Below, one piece after another: positions 51,077-59,020 of a DNA stretch of 64,000 nt; position 1 is the first letter of the stretch; each line of letters begins with the position of its first letter. The DNA is from Pseudomonas thivervalensis (GTDB taxonomy: Bacteria > Pseudomonadota > Gammaproteobacteria > Pseudomonadales > Pseudomonadaceae), in contig NZ_LHVE01000006.1 of assembly GCF_001269655.1 (NCBI RefSeq), forward strand, positions 248,001 to 312,000. The letters run 5' to 3'. A model generated the notes under the pieces. It had not been told where the DNA came from and ran no database searches. It saw nothing but the letters and a program-made list of their open reading frames with translations. A program made the position numbers and the translations under genes.

Positions 51077-52049
51077 ATTCGATGTGTTGTCGTTCGGCGA
51101 AACCATGGCGATGCTGGTCGCGGATCAGCACGGTGACCTGGCCAGCGTCGAGCAGTTTCACAAACGTATCGCCGGGGCCGACAGCAATGTGGCCATCGGG
51201 CTGTCGCGGCTGGGCTTCAAGGTGGCCTGGCTGAGTCGGGTCGGCGCCGATTCCCTGGGACGCTTCGTGACGCAGACGCTGGAGAACGAAGGCCTGGATT
51301 GTCGCCACGTGGCGGTCGATCCCGAGCACCCCACCGGCTTTCAGTTCAAATCCCATGCGGTCGATGGCAGCGACCCGCAAGTCGAGTATTTCCGACGCAG
51401 CTCGGCGGCCAGTCATCTGTCGATCGACTCCATCGCCCCAGCGCTGCTTGACGCCCGTCACTTGCACGCTACCGGCATCGTCCCGGCGCTGTCGGTCACG
51501 GCCCGTGAGATGTCTTTTGAATTGATGAGCCGTATGCGCGAAGCCGGCCGCAGCCTGTCGTTCGACCCCAACCTGAGACCGAGCCTGTGGCGCAGCGAGT
51601 CGATGATGATCACCGAAATAAATCGCCTCGCCGCCCTCGCCCACTGGGTCTTGCCGGGGCTCGGTGAGGGCCGGCTGTTGACGGGTTTCGACGATCCGGC
51701 GGACATCGCCGCGTTCTACCTGGACCAAGGCGTCGAACTCGTCGTGATCAAGCTCGGCGCAGACGGTGCTTATTACCGCACGCCGCTGGACGAAGGCGTC
51801 ATCGCCGGCATACCGGTGGCCCAGGTGGTCGACACCGTGGGCGCCGGGGATGGCTTCGCCGTCGGCCTGATCAGCGCATTGCTCGAAGGCCGGGCCATCC
51901 CCGAGGCCGTGCAGCGTGCCAACTGGATTGGCAGCCGTGCGGTACAGAGCCGTGGGGACATGGAAGGGTTGCCGACGCGCCTTGAGTTACTGGCTGAATT
52001 TGAAACCGCCTATCGCGAGCAAGCTCGCTCCCACAGAGGATCGAGTTAA
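51069..52049 (+). CDS. kguK: 2-ketogluconokinase KguK (PfkB family)
   Basis: A 326-residue PfkB-type kinase that phosphorylates 2-ketogluconate in the cytoplasm. Motifs: [12 protein letters not shown] near the start, [14 protein letters not shown] (PfkB signature 1), and [20 protein letters not shown] (signature 2, with the catalytic Asp). The last dozen codons ([12 protein letters not shown]) are encoded by a type A REP arm, so the C terminus has been rewritten by a repeat; the core is intact. Confidence 0.94.
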   Translation: MSEFDVLSFGETMAMLVADQHGDLASVEQFHKRIAGADSNVAIGLSRLGFKVAWLSRVGADSLGRFVTQTLENEGLDCRHVAVDPEHPTGFQFKSHAVDGSDPQVEYFRRSSAASHLSIDSIAPALLDARHLHATGIVPALSVTAREMSFELMSRMREAGRSLSFDPNLRPSLWRSESMMITEINRLAALAHWVLPGLGEGRLLTGFDDPADIAAFYLDQGVELVVIKLGADGAYYRTPLDEGVIAGIPVAQVVDTVGAGDGFAVGLISALLEGRAIPEAVQRANWIGSRAVQSRGDMEGLPTRLELLAEFETAYREQARSHRGSS

Positions 52050-52078
52050 CACCTGTGGGAGCGAGCTTGCTCGCGGTC
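52010..52078. repeat. Type A REP pair overlapping the 3' end of kguK
   Basis: An inverted type A arm (52011-52036) lies within the kguK reading frame and a forward arm (52053-52076) just after its stop codon at 52047-52049. Together they form a hairpin over the stop codon inside the kgu operon. Confidence 0.9.
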
Positions 52079-52135
52079 GAGGTCACCATAAACGCACCTG
52101 CTGCAACAAAAACAACAAGCTCAGGAGTCAACGAC

Positions 52136-53431
52136 ATGCAAACGCTCAACCTCGCCACCCGCCGCTGGTGGTACATCATGCCCATCGTGTTCATCACCTA
52201 CAGCCTGGCCTACCTCGACCGGGCCAACTATGGTTTTGCCGCCGCCTCGGGCATGGCCGAAGACCTGATGATCACCCCAGGACTGTCGTCGCTGCTGGGC
52301 GCACTGTTTTTCCTCGGCTACTTTTTCTTCCAGGTCCCGGGAGCGATCTACGCGCAAAAGCACAGCGTGAAGAAACTGATCTTCGTCAGCCTGATCCTCT
52401 GGGGTTCGCTGGCCACCCTGACGGGCGTGGTCTCCAATGCCTACTGGTTGATCGTAATCCGCTTCATGCTCGGGGTGGTCGAGGCCGCGGTGATGCCGGC
52501 GATGTTGGTGTACCTGTGTCACTGGTTCACCCGGGCCGAACGCTCGCGCGCCAATACCTTCCTGATCCTCGGCAACCCGGTGACCATGTTGTGGATGTCC
52601 GTGGTCTCGGGTTACCTGGTGCAGCAATTCGACTGGCGCTGGATGTTCATCATCGAGGGCCTGCCGGCGGTGCTCTGGGCTTTTGTCTGGTGGCGCCTGG
52701 CCGATGATCGCCCGGCCCAGGCCAAGTGGCTCAGCGACCAGGAAAAACACGATCTTGAAAGTGCCTTGGCAGCCGAACAGGTCGGCATCAAGGCGGTGAA
52801 GAACTACGCCGAAGCCTTCCGCTCGCCCAAGGTGATCATCCTGGCGTTGCAGTTTTTCTGCTGGAGCATCGGCGTCTACGGGTTCGTGCTGTGGTTGCCA
52901 TCGATCCTCAAGGCCGGCCTGCAGATGAACATGGTCGAGGCCGGATGGCTGTCGTCCTTGCCGTACCTGGCGGCGGTGATCGGTATGCTGGTGGTGTCCT
53001 GGGCGTCGGACAAGGCGCAGAAGCGCAAGCGCTTTGTCTGGCCGCCGCTGCTGATCGCCTCCATCGCGTTCTACGCCTCCTACCTGCTGGGGGCCGAGCA
53101 CTTCTGGTGGTCCTATGGCTTGCTGGTGGTCGCCGGCGCTTGCATGTATGCGCCGTACGGGCCGTTCTTCGCCATCGTCCCGGAAATCCTCCCGGCCAAT
53201 GTCGCGGGCGGCGCCATGGCCTTGATCAACAGCATGGGCGCGCTGGGTTCGTTCGGCGGCTCGTACCTGGTGGGTTACCTCAACGGCACCACCGGTTCCC
53301 CCGGCATGTCCTTCCTGCTGATGAGCGGCGCGTTGCTGCTGTCGGTCGTGCTGACCCTCGCCCTCAAGCCCGGCGCCAGCGACCGGGTCGTGTCCAAAAC
53401 CGTGACGCGTCACCCGGCGTCTGTCCGCTAA
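52136..53431 (+). CDS. kguT: 2-ketogluconate transporter KguT (MFS)
   Basis: A 431-residue major facilitator of the anion:cation symporter group with about 12 membrane segments. Typical motifs are YIMPIVFITYSLAYLDRANY at the first helix and RFMLGVVEAAVMPAMLVYLC at the fourth to fifth. AGGAG lies eight bases before ATG 52136. It imports 2-ketogluconate for phosphorylation by KguK. The longer frame starting at 52055 lies in the REP and was rejected. Confidence 0.94.
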   Translation: MQTLNLATRRWWYIMPIVFITYSLAYLDRANYGFAAASGMAEDLMITPGLSSLLGALFFLGYFFFQVPGAIYAQKHSVKKLIFVSLILWGSLATLTGVVSNAYWLIVIRFMLGVVEAAVMPAMLVYLCHWFTRAERSRANTFLILGNPVTMLWMSVVSGYLVQQFDWRWMFIIEGLPAVLWAFVWWRLADDRPAQAKWLSDQEKHDLESALAAEQVGIKAVKNYAEAFRSPKVIILALQFFCWSIGVYGFVLWLPSILKAGLQMNMVEAGWLSSLPYLAAVIGMLVVSWASDKAQKRKRFVWPPLLIASIAFYASYLLGAEHFWWSYGLLVVAGACMYAPYGPFFAIVPEILPANVAGGAMALINSMGALGSFGGSYLVGYLNGTTGSPGMSFLLMSGALLLSVVLTLALKPGASDRVVSKTVTRHPASVR

Positions 53432-53446
53432 CGAATCGGAAATCCC

Positions 53447-54424
53447 ATGAAAAAGCACGTGGTGTTGTACAAAAAACTGTCAGCGCAACTAATGGAACGC
53501 CTGCAAGCCCAGGCCCAAGTCACGCTCATCGAACGCCTGGATGCCCAAGGCCTGGCGCAACTGCGCGCTGCCCTCCCCACGGCCCACGGCCTGCTGGGCG
53601 CCAGCCTCAAGCTGGACGCGGCGCTGCTGGACCTGGCGCCGAACCTGCACGCCATCGCCAGCGTCTCGGTGGGGGTCGATAACTACGACATCGATTACCT
53701 GACCGAACGCCGGATCCTGCTCAGCAATACCCCGGACGTGCTGACCGAAACCACCGCGGACACCGGTTTCGCGCTGATCCTGGCGACCGCCCGGCGCGTG
53801 GTGGAACTGGCCAACCTGGTCCGCGAAGGTGGCTGGCAACAGAGCATCGGCCCACGGCATTTCGGCACCGACGTCCATGGCAAGACCCTGGGCATCATCG
53901 GCATGGGCCGCATCGGCGAAGCCCTGGCCCAGCGCGGGCACTTCGGCTTCGGCATGCCGGTGCTCTACCACAGTCATTCGCCCAAGCCCGCGGTCGACCA
54001 GCGTTTCAACGCCCGTTATTGCAGCCTCGAAACGCTGTTACAGCAGGCGGATTTCATCTGCCTGACCCTGCCCTTGACCGCTGAGACTCAAGGGCTGATC
54101 GGCACCCAAGCGTTCGCGCAGATGCGCCCCGAGAGCATCTTCATCAACATCTCCCGAGGCAAGGTGGTGGATGAAGCGGCGCTGATCGAGGCCCTGCGCA
54201 ACCAACAGATCCGTGGCGCGGGGCTGGATGTGTTCGAGCGCGAACCCTTGAATGCGGATTCGCCGCTATTGCAGATGGACAACGTGGTAGCGACGCCGCA
54301 CATGGGCTCGGCCACCCACGAGACACGGGAGGCGATGGCGCGATGCGCGGTGGACAACCTGTTGGCGGCATTGGCGGGGGGGCGGCCGGTGAATCTGGTG
54401 AATGCGGGAGCGTGGGTGGGCTGA
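53447..54424 (+). CDS. kguD: 2-ketogluconate (6-phosphate) reductase KguD
   Basis: A 325-residue D-2-hydroxyacid dehydrogenase. Rossmann motif LGIIGMGRIGEALA (about 148-161), catalytic Arg in NISRGKVVDEAAL, Glu in VFEREPL, and His in TPHMGSATHE. It reduces 2-keto-6-phosphogluconate to 6-phosphogluconate, feeding the Entner-Doudoroff pathway. It starts 15 bases after kguT and ends the operon, before a REPIN. Confidence 0.94.
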   Translation: MKKHVVLYKKLSAQLMERLQAQAQVTLIERLDAQGLAQLRAALPTAHGLLGASLKLDAALLDLAPNLHAIASVSVGVDNYDIDYLTERRILLSNTPDVLTETTADTGFALILATARRVVELANLVREGGWQQSIGPRHFGTDVHGKTLGIIGMGRIGEALAQRGHFGFGMPVLYHSHSPKPAVDQRFNARYCSLETLLQQADFICLTLPLTAETQGLIGTQAFAQMRPESIFINISRGKVVDEAALIEALRNQQIRGAGLDVFEREPLNADSPLLQMDNVVATPHMGSATHETREAMARCAVDNLLAALAGGRPVNLVNAGAWVG

Positions 54425-54449
54425 GCAATCATCCGAGCACAGCAGCGCT

Positions 54450-54586
54450 TCTGTGGCGAGGGAGCTTGCTCCCGTTCGGCTGCGCAGCAGTCGCAGGCCC
54501 GGCGGGCCCGGTGTGTCTGGGGAACCGCGCCGGCTCGGTTTGGGGCTGCTGCGCAACCCAGCGGGAGCAAGCTCCCTCGCCACGGG
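54450..54586. repeat. REPIN (type B)
   Basis: Type B arms near 54452-54476 and 54559-54583 lie between the convergent kguD and DUF6124 stop codons. A GC-rich inner segment repeats parts of the arm-proximal CTGCGCAGCAG/CTGCTGCGCAA sequence. Confidence 0.88.
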
Positions 54587-54588
54587 GG

Positions 54589-54957
54589 TTATGTCGGCTG
54601 GCGGGTTTCGATGGTGTCCAGTGCACGGTTCGCCAGCAGGCTGCCCAGTTCGATCAGTTGCTGAATGCCCAGGAGGAAATGCCGGCGTGAACCGTTCAGG
54701 TCAAAAGCCAGGTCATTGGCCATGGCATTGGCCGAAGCCAGGGTTTCGCTGAGGTAGGCAAGCAAGCTTTCGGTGTCGATGTCTTTGTTGACGGTGAAGA
54801 GTTGGCCGGGGGCAGGTTCTGCTTCGGGTTTGTCCGGTTTGGGGTTCAGGTAATGGTCGAGGACCCGGTCGGTGACTTCGTCGTGTTTTTGGGACTTGGT
54901 TTTTGGGCGCGGTGACGTTGGATCGGTGTTCGGTGGGTTCGGGGTTACTTTGAACAT
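54589..54957 (-). CDS. DUF6124 family protein
   Basis: A 122-residue cytoplasmic protein with the Pseudomonas DUF6124 layout: a Pro/Lys-rich N terminus (MFKVTPNPPNTDPTSPRPK), a helix with HDEVTDRVLDHYLNP, and a C-terminal helical part (SLLAYLSETLASANAMANDL; GSRRHFLLGIQQLIELGSLL). The function of the family is unknown; the C-terminal helices resemble four-helix-type small proteins. GGAG lies nine or ten bases before ATG 54955-54957. The leader upstream has unusual secondary structure. Confidence 0.88.
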   Translation of the reverse strand: MFKVTPNPPNTDPTSPRPKTKSQKHDEVTDRVLDHYLNPKPDKPEAEPAPGQLFTVNKDIDTESLLAYLSETLASANAMANDLAFDLNGSRRHFLLGIQQLIELGSLLANRALDTIETRQPT

Positions 54958-55290
54958 GAATGAATCTCCAAATCAGAAAAAGGAGACCATCAACCTCGCT
55001 ACCAAACGAAGGTGGCGGCCATACGCGGGTTGGTAGACCGGTGACTTGGAGAACCGGCGCGTCCGAAGACGCCCTGCGCATGACCGCCATAAAACAGATA
55101 CCAAAAAGGCCTCTGTTACAGGGGCTGTGCGACAAGTCAAAAGCCGGGCTACCAAACCCGATCGCTGATTCCTCAACGACCCGGAAACGATAGAACCTGC
55201 CTCCCAAGCGCACAAGCCGGCGGATTCTGGCGCAGTTGTAGGCAACGGCGCAAGAAAACGTAGCCTGTTCCAGAGCACTCCTACGTCCGG
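54958..55290 (-). promoter_or_regulatory. Structured leader of the DUF6124 gene with alternative hairpins
   Basis: No convincing gene lies in this 333-base stretch. Its key feature is a 10-base word GCTACCAAAC (plus-strand sense) that occurs exactly twice, at 54998-55007 and 55148-55157, with its partial complement TTGGTAG between them at 55030-55036. On the DUF6124 strand the middle copy could pair with either outer one but not both. Also present are a UUCG-loop hairpin (55059-55072) and a CCGGT/ACCGG hairpin (55038-55057). I have seen similar sequence upstream of other DUF6124 genes, from memory only. It may be a riboregulator or simply conserved leader. Confidence 0.5.
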
Positions 55291-55321
55291 ATAAACACCC
55301 CTTCATTTTATGAGTGCTTCG

Positions 55322-55356
55322 CACTCAAGCGGGAGCAAGCTCCCTCGCCACGGGGT
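55322..55356. repeat. Single type B REP arm
   Basis: One type B arm (AGCGGGAGCAAGCTCCCTCG, 55329-55348) without its partner. The rest of the gap to 55543 holds only a probable promoter region for the Bat operon, with no clear -35/-10 pair found. Confidence 0.8.
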
Positions 55357-55543
55357 AAGTGCGCCTGTCCGGGTGGGATTCATGGCAAGCAAACCCACCC
55401 CCACAATCTTTCCAAGCCGATCACAATTCACACGGCCGATCAAAATCCCGTTAGTCGCCAACCCCCGCCATGCATTAAAGTAACGCCCCCAGCCCCGGCG
55501 TTATCCGAACGCCTGGGGCCACCCTTTCCAGGAACAGTCACCG

Positions 55544-56503
55544 ATGGAACATCGTGAAGCGCTGCTTGCGCTGCGAACCTTTCTTTCAACGCAGATTCTC
55601 GGCCAGGAAAAACTCATCGAGCGCCTGCTCATCGCCCTGCTCGCCGACGGTCACATGCTAGTGGAAGGCGCGCCTGGGCTGGCCAAGACCAAGGCCATCA
55701 AAGAGCTGGCCGAGGGCATCGAAGCACAGTTCCATCGTATCCAGTTCACCCCTGACCTGCTGCCCGCCGACATCACCGGCACGGAAATCTACCGGCCGGA
55801 AACCGGCAGTTTCGTGTTCCAGCAAGGGCCGATTTTCCATAACCTGGTGCTGGCGGATGAAATCAACCGTGCCCCGGCCAAGGTCCAGTCGGCCCTGCTC
55901 GAAGCCATGGCCGAGCGCCAGGTCAGTGTCGGGCGCAGCACCTATGAACTGTCGCCGCTGTTCCTGGTGATGGCCACGCAGAACCCGATCGAGCAGGAAG
56001 GCACCTACCCGCTGCCTGAAGCCCAGCTCGACCGGTTCCTGATGCACGTCAAGATTGGCTTTCCCGATGCTGCCGTGGAGCGCCGCATCCTCCAACAGGC
56101 CCGGGGTGAAGCGCTGAACGGCGAGACCAAGCCCGAGCGCCGCGTGAGCCAGCAGGCGATCTTCTCGGCACGCAAGGAAATCCTCGGGTTGTACATGGCC
56201 GACGCCGTGGAGGAATACCTGGTGCAACTGATCATGGCCACCCGCAACCCGGCCAAGTTCGATCCGGAAATGGCCGAATGGATCGCCTACGGCGCCAGCC
56301 CGCGGGGCTCCATCGCCCTGGACCGCTGCGCCCGTGCCCATGCCTGGCTGGCCGGACGCGACTTTGTCAGCCCGGAAGATATCCAGGCCGTGCTGTTCGA
56401 CGTGCTGCGCCATCGCATCATCCTGTCGTTCGAAGCCGAGGCCGCCGGCATCGACCAGGACCGGGTCGTGCAGCGGATTCTCGACGTCGTCGCTGTCGCT
56501 TGA
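55544..56503 (+). CDS. MoxR-family AAA+ ATPase
   Basis: A 319-residue AAA+ ATPase. Walker A GAPGLAKTKA (about 43-52), Walker B LVLADEINRAP (about 101-111), sensor 1 MATQNPIEQEGTYPLPEAQL and the lid region after residue 210. MoxR ATPases act as chaperones for VWA-domain partners, of which two are encoded downstream. It opens the operon moxR, DUF58, DUF4381, VWA, VWA-TPR, batD. Confidence 0.94.
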   Translation: MEHREALLALRTFLSTQILGQEKLIERLLIALLADGHMLVEGAPGLAKTKAIKELAEGIEAQFHRIQFTPDLLPADITGTEIYRPETGSFVFQQGPIFHNLVLADEINRAPAKVQSALLEAMAERQVSVGRSTYELSPLFLVMATQNPIEQEGTYPLPEAQLDRFLMHVKIGFPDAAVERRILQQARGEALNGETKPERRVSQQAIFSARKEILGLYMADAVEEYLVQLIMATRNPAKFDPEMAEWIAYGASPRGSIALDRCARAHAWLAGRDFVSPEDIQAVLFDVLRHRIILSFEAEAAGIDQDRVVQRILDVVAVA

Positions 56504-56512
56504 GCATGCATC

Positions 56513-57457
56513 ATGAATAACCCCCTGGCGCCCGCACCGGGCATCCGCGTCAGCCTTTCGGAGCTGATCGAGATGCGTCATCGCGTGCGCGAGGTGCAGT
56601 TGTTCTCGACACCGGGCCAGCGCAGTCCACTGATCGGCCTGCATCACTCCAAGCTGCGCGGGCGCGGGGTGGATTTCGACCAGGTGCGGGTCTACCAGGC
56701 CGGAGACGACGTACGCACCATTGACTGGCGCGTCACCGCCCGGACCCAGGAGCCTCACACCAAGCTGTTCCATGAAGAACGCGAGCGGCCGATTTTCATC
56801 ATGATCGAGCAAAGCCACCGGCTGTTCTTCGGCTCGGGGCTGATGTTCAAGTCGGTGCTCGCCGCCCAGGCTGCCAGCCTGATCGGCTGGGCCGCGCTGG
56901 GGCATAACGACCGGGTCGGCGGCCTGGTGTTCGGCAACAACACCCATTACGAGGTCAAGCCGCGGCGCAGCAAACAGAGCCTGCTGCAATTGCTCAACCG
57001 CCTGGTGCGGGTCAATCAATCGCTGCACACCGAGGGCGAGCCCGACCGCGACTCGTTCGGCATCGCCCTGCGCCGGGCCCGGGAAGTGCTGCGGCCCGGC
57101 AGCCTGGTGATCGTGATTTGCGACGAGCGTGCCTTGTCCGACAGCGCCGAGCAGCAACTGAGCCTGCTGTCGCGCCATTGCGACCTTCTGCTACTGCCGC
57201 TGTCCGACCCGCTGGATCACGCCTTGCCCGCCGCCGGCTTGCTGCGCTTCGCCCAGCGCGACGCCCAACTGGAGCTCGACACCCTGAATGTCGAACTGCG
57301 CCAGGCCTATCGCGCCCAGGCCGACGCTCGCCAGGAGCGCTGGGAGCTGCTCGCGCAGAAACTGCGGATCCTGATGATGCCCTTGAGTACCCAGGGCGAC
57401 ATGGTCGAGCAATTGCGTGAATACCTGAACCCCAAGCGGGCCGGGAAAAGCCGATGA
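56513..57457 (+). CDS. DUF58 domain protein
   Basis: A 314-residue soluble protein with the DUF58 signature FDQVRVYQAGDDVRTIDWRV (about 60-80) followed by IFIMIEQSHRLFFGSG. A VWA-like fold is expected in the C-terminal half. It is routinely found beside MoxR ATPases and is thought to work with them. The start is nine bases after the MoxR stop; the end overlaps the next gene as ATGA. Confidence 0.92.
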   Translation: MNNPLAPAPGIRVSLSELIEMRHRVREVQLFSTPGQRSPLIGLHHSKLRGRGVDFDQVRVYQAGDDVRTIDWRVTARTQEPHTKLFHEERERPIFIMIEQSHRLFFGSGLMFKSVLAAQAASLIGWAALGHNDRVGGLVFGNNTHYEVKPRRSKQSLLQLLNRLVRVNQSLHTEGEPDRDSFGIALRRAREVLRPGSLVIVICDERALSDSAEQQLSLLSRHCDLLLLPLSDPLDHALPAAGLLRFAQRDAQLELDTLNVELRQAYRAQADARQERWELLAQKLRILMMPLSTQGDMVEQLREYLNPKRAGKSR

Positions 57458-57948
57458 GCAATCTCGATCAACTGCAGCCACTGATGGCGCCGCCGCCCAT
57501 CGGCTTCTGGCCACCCGCGCCGGGCTGGTGGTTGCTGTTGGTGTTATTGCCTCTATTGGGCCTGGGACTGTGGCATTTGCGCCGGTTCATTCCCAGCAAA
57601 CGCAGCACTGCCCGCAGCGAACAGCCCCTGGACCCGGTGCGCCTGGCTGCCCTGGCCGAACTCGCCCGGCTGCCCAAACCCTATGACGGCGCGCCGGCCG
57701 GTGCCTGGCTGCAACAGCTCAACGGTCTGCTCAAGCGCCTGTGCCGCAACCACTATCCCTACAGCCAGAGCCACACCCTCAACGGGCGCAAATGGCTGGC
57801 CTTCCTGGACAACCGTTGCCCGGCCGCCGGCCTGACGCGCTGGATGGTACTGGTGGAAGGCGCCTACAAGCCCGAATGCAAGCTCGATGACAAAGCCATC
57901 GCCGGCCTGACCCAGGCGGTTGAAATCTGGATTCGCAAACATGTTTGA
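57454..57948 (+). CDS. DUF4381 membrane protein of the Bat operon
   Basis: A 164-residue protein with one membrane helix (about 24-44, PGWWLLLVLLPLLGLGLWHL) and a cytoplasmic part beginning LDPVRLAALAELARLP. Its N-terminal MAPPPIGFWPPAPG is typical of DUF4381. Its exact role is unknown, but it is part of this operon in many gammaproteobacteria. It overlaps both neighbours by 4-8 bases. Confidence 0.9.
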   Translation: MSNLDQLQPLMAPPPIGFWPPAPGWWLLLVLLPLLGLGLWHLRRFIPSKRSTARSEQPLDPVRLAALAELARLPKPYDGAPAGAWLQQLNGLLKRLCRNHYPYSQSHTLNGRKWLAFLDNRCPAAGLTRWMVLVEGAYKPECKLDDKAIAGLTQAVEIWIRKHV

Positions 57949-59020
57949 ATTCGCCTGGCCGTGGGTGTTCGCCCTGTTGCCGCTGCCCTGGCTGATGCGC
58001 CTGGTGCTGCCGGCGGCCGACAGCGGCGAGCCGGCGCTCAAGGTCAGTTTCCTCGGCGACCTGGAAGGCCTGGTGGGTCGTCGGGCCCGGGCCAACCTGC
58101 CGACCTGGCGACAACAGGCGCCCTTTATCCTCCTCTGGCTGCTATTGCTGATCGCCGCCGCCCGACCGCAGTGGTTGGGGGAGCCGTTGCCCATTGCCGC
58201 CAGCGGTCGCGACCTGTTGGTAGCCGTGGACGTCTCGGGTTCCATGGACTTTCCCGATATGCAGTGGAAGGACGAAGAAGTCAGTCGCCTTGTGCTGGTC
58301 CAGCACATGCTCGGGGATTTTCTCGAAGGTCGCGAAGGTGACCGGGTCGGCCTGATCCTGTTCGGTAGCCAGGCCTATTTGCAGGCACCGCTGACCTTCG
58401 ACCGTCGCACCGTGCGACGCTGGCTCGACGAGGCGCGCATCGGCATCGCCGGCAAAAATACCGCCATTGGCGACGCTATCGGCCTGGCCCTCAAGCGCCT
58501 GCGCCAACGTCCGGCCCACAGCCGCGTGTTGATCCTGGTCACCGACGGTGCCAACAACGGCGGCGAAATCGACCCGCTGACCGCCGCGCGACTGGCCGCC
58601 GACGAAGGCGTGAAAATCTACCCGATCGGCATCGGTGCCGATCCGGAACAAAGCGGTACGGCGGGCTTCCTCGGCGTCAACCCGAGCCTGGACCTCGACG
58701 AAGCGACCCTCAAAGAGATTGCCCAGGTCACGGGCGGTCGCTATTTCCGGGCCCAGGACGGTGAGCAATTGCTGGCGATCAAGACCACCCTCGACCAGCT
58801 CGAACCGGTGACCCAGCAACCGACCCAGGCGCGCCCTGCCCTGGCGCTGTATCACTGGCCCCTGGCCGTTGCGCTGTTGTTGAGCGTCCTGCTGGTGGCC
58901 CGGGTGCGCTGGCCGGACAACCCGCTGCAACGCCTGCTCAACCAAGCGCTGTTCAAGCCGGCCCAACACACCGAGTGGCGCCAGCGGCTCAAGCGCCTGC
59001 GCTTGCGGAGGCGTCGATGA
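57941..59020 (+). CDS. VWA-domain membrane protein (BatA-like)
   Basis: A 359-residue protein with two N-terminal membrane helices, a VWA domain (about 90-285) and a membrane helix near 308-325. The MIDAS is intact: DVSGSMD at about 97, a Thr in KNTAIGDAIG, and VTDGANNGGE. VWA proteins of this operon are thought to be partners of the MoxR ATPase and are linked to aerotolerance in Bacteroides. The start ATG 57941 overlaps DUF4381. Confidence 0.92.
   Translation: MFEFAWPWVFALLPLPWLMRLVLPAADSGEPALKVSFLGDLEGLVGRRARANLPTWRQQAPFILLWLLLLIAAARPQWLGEPLPIAASGRDLLVAVDVSGSMDFPDMQWKDEEVSRLVLVQHMLGDFLEGREGDRVGLILFGSQAYLQAPLTFDRRTVRRWLDEARIGIAGKNTAIGDAIGLALKRLRQRPAHSRVLILVTDGANNGGEIDPLTAARLAADEGVKIYPIGIGADPEQSGTAGFLGVNPSLDLDEATLKEIAQVTGGRYFRAQDGEQLLAIKTTLDQLEPVTQQPTQARPALALYHWPLAVALLLSVLLVARVRWPDNPLQRLLNQALFKPAQHTEWRQRLKRLRLRRRR

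Noticed and set aside
54713..55324. Minus-strand frame of 203 codons across the DUF6124 leader, and a plus-strand frame of 77 codons opposite it
   Set aside because: The minus frame runs out of frame into DUF6124 and the plus frame has no start site; the region is better explained as a structured leader.
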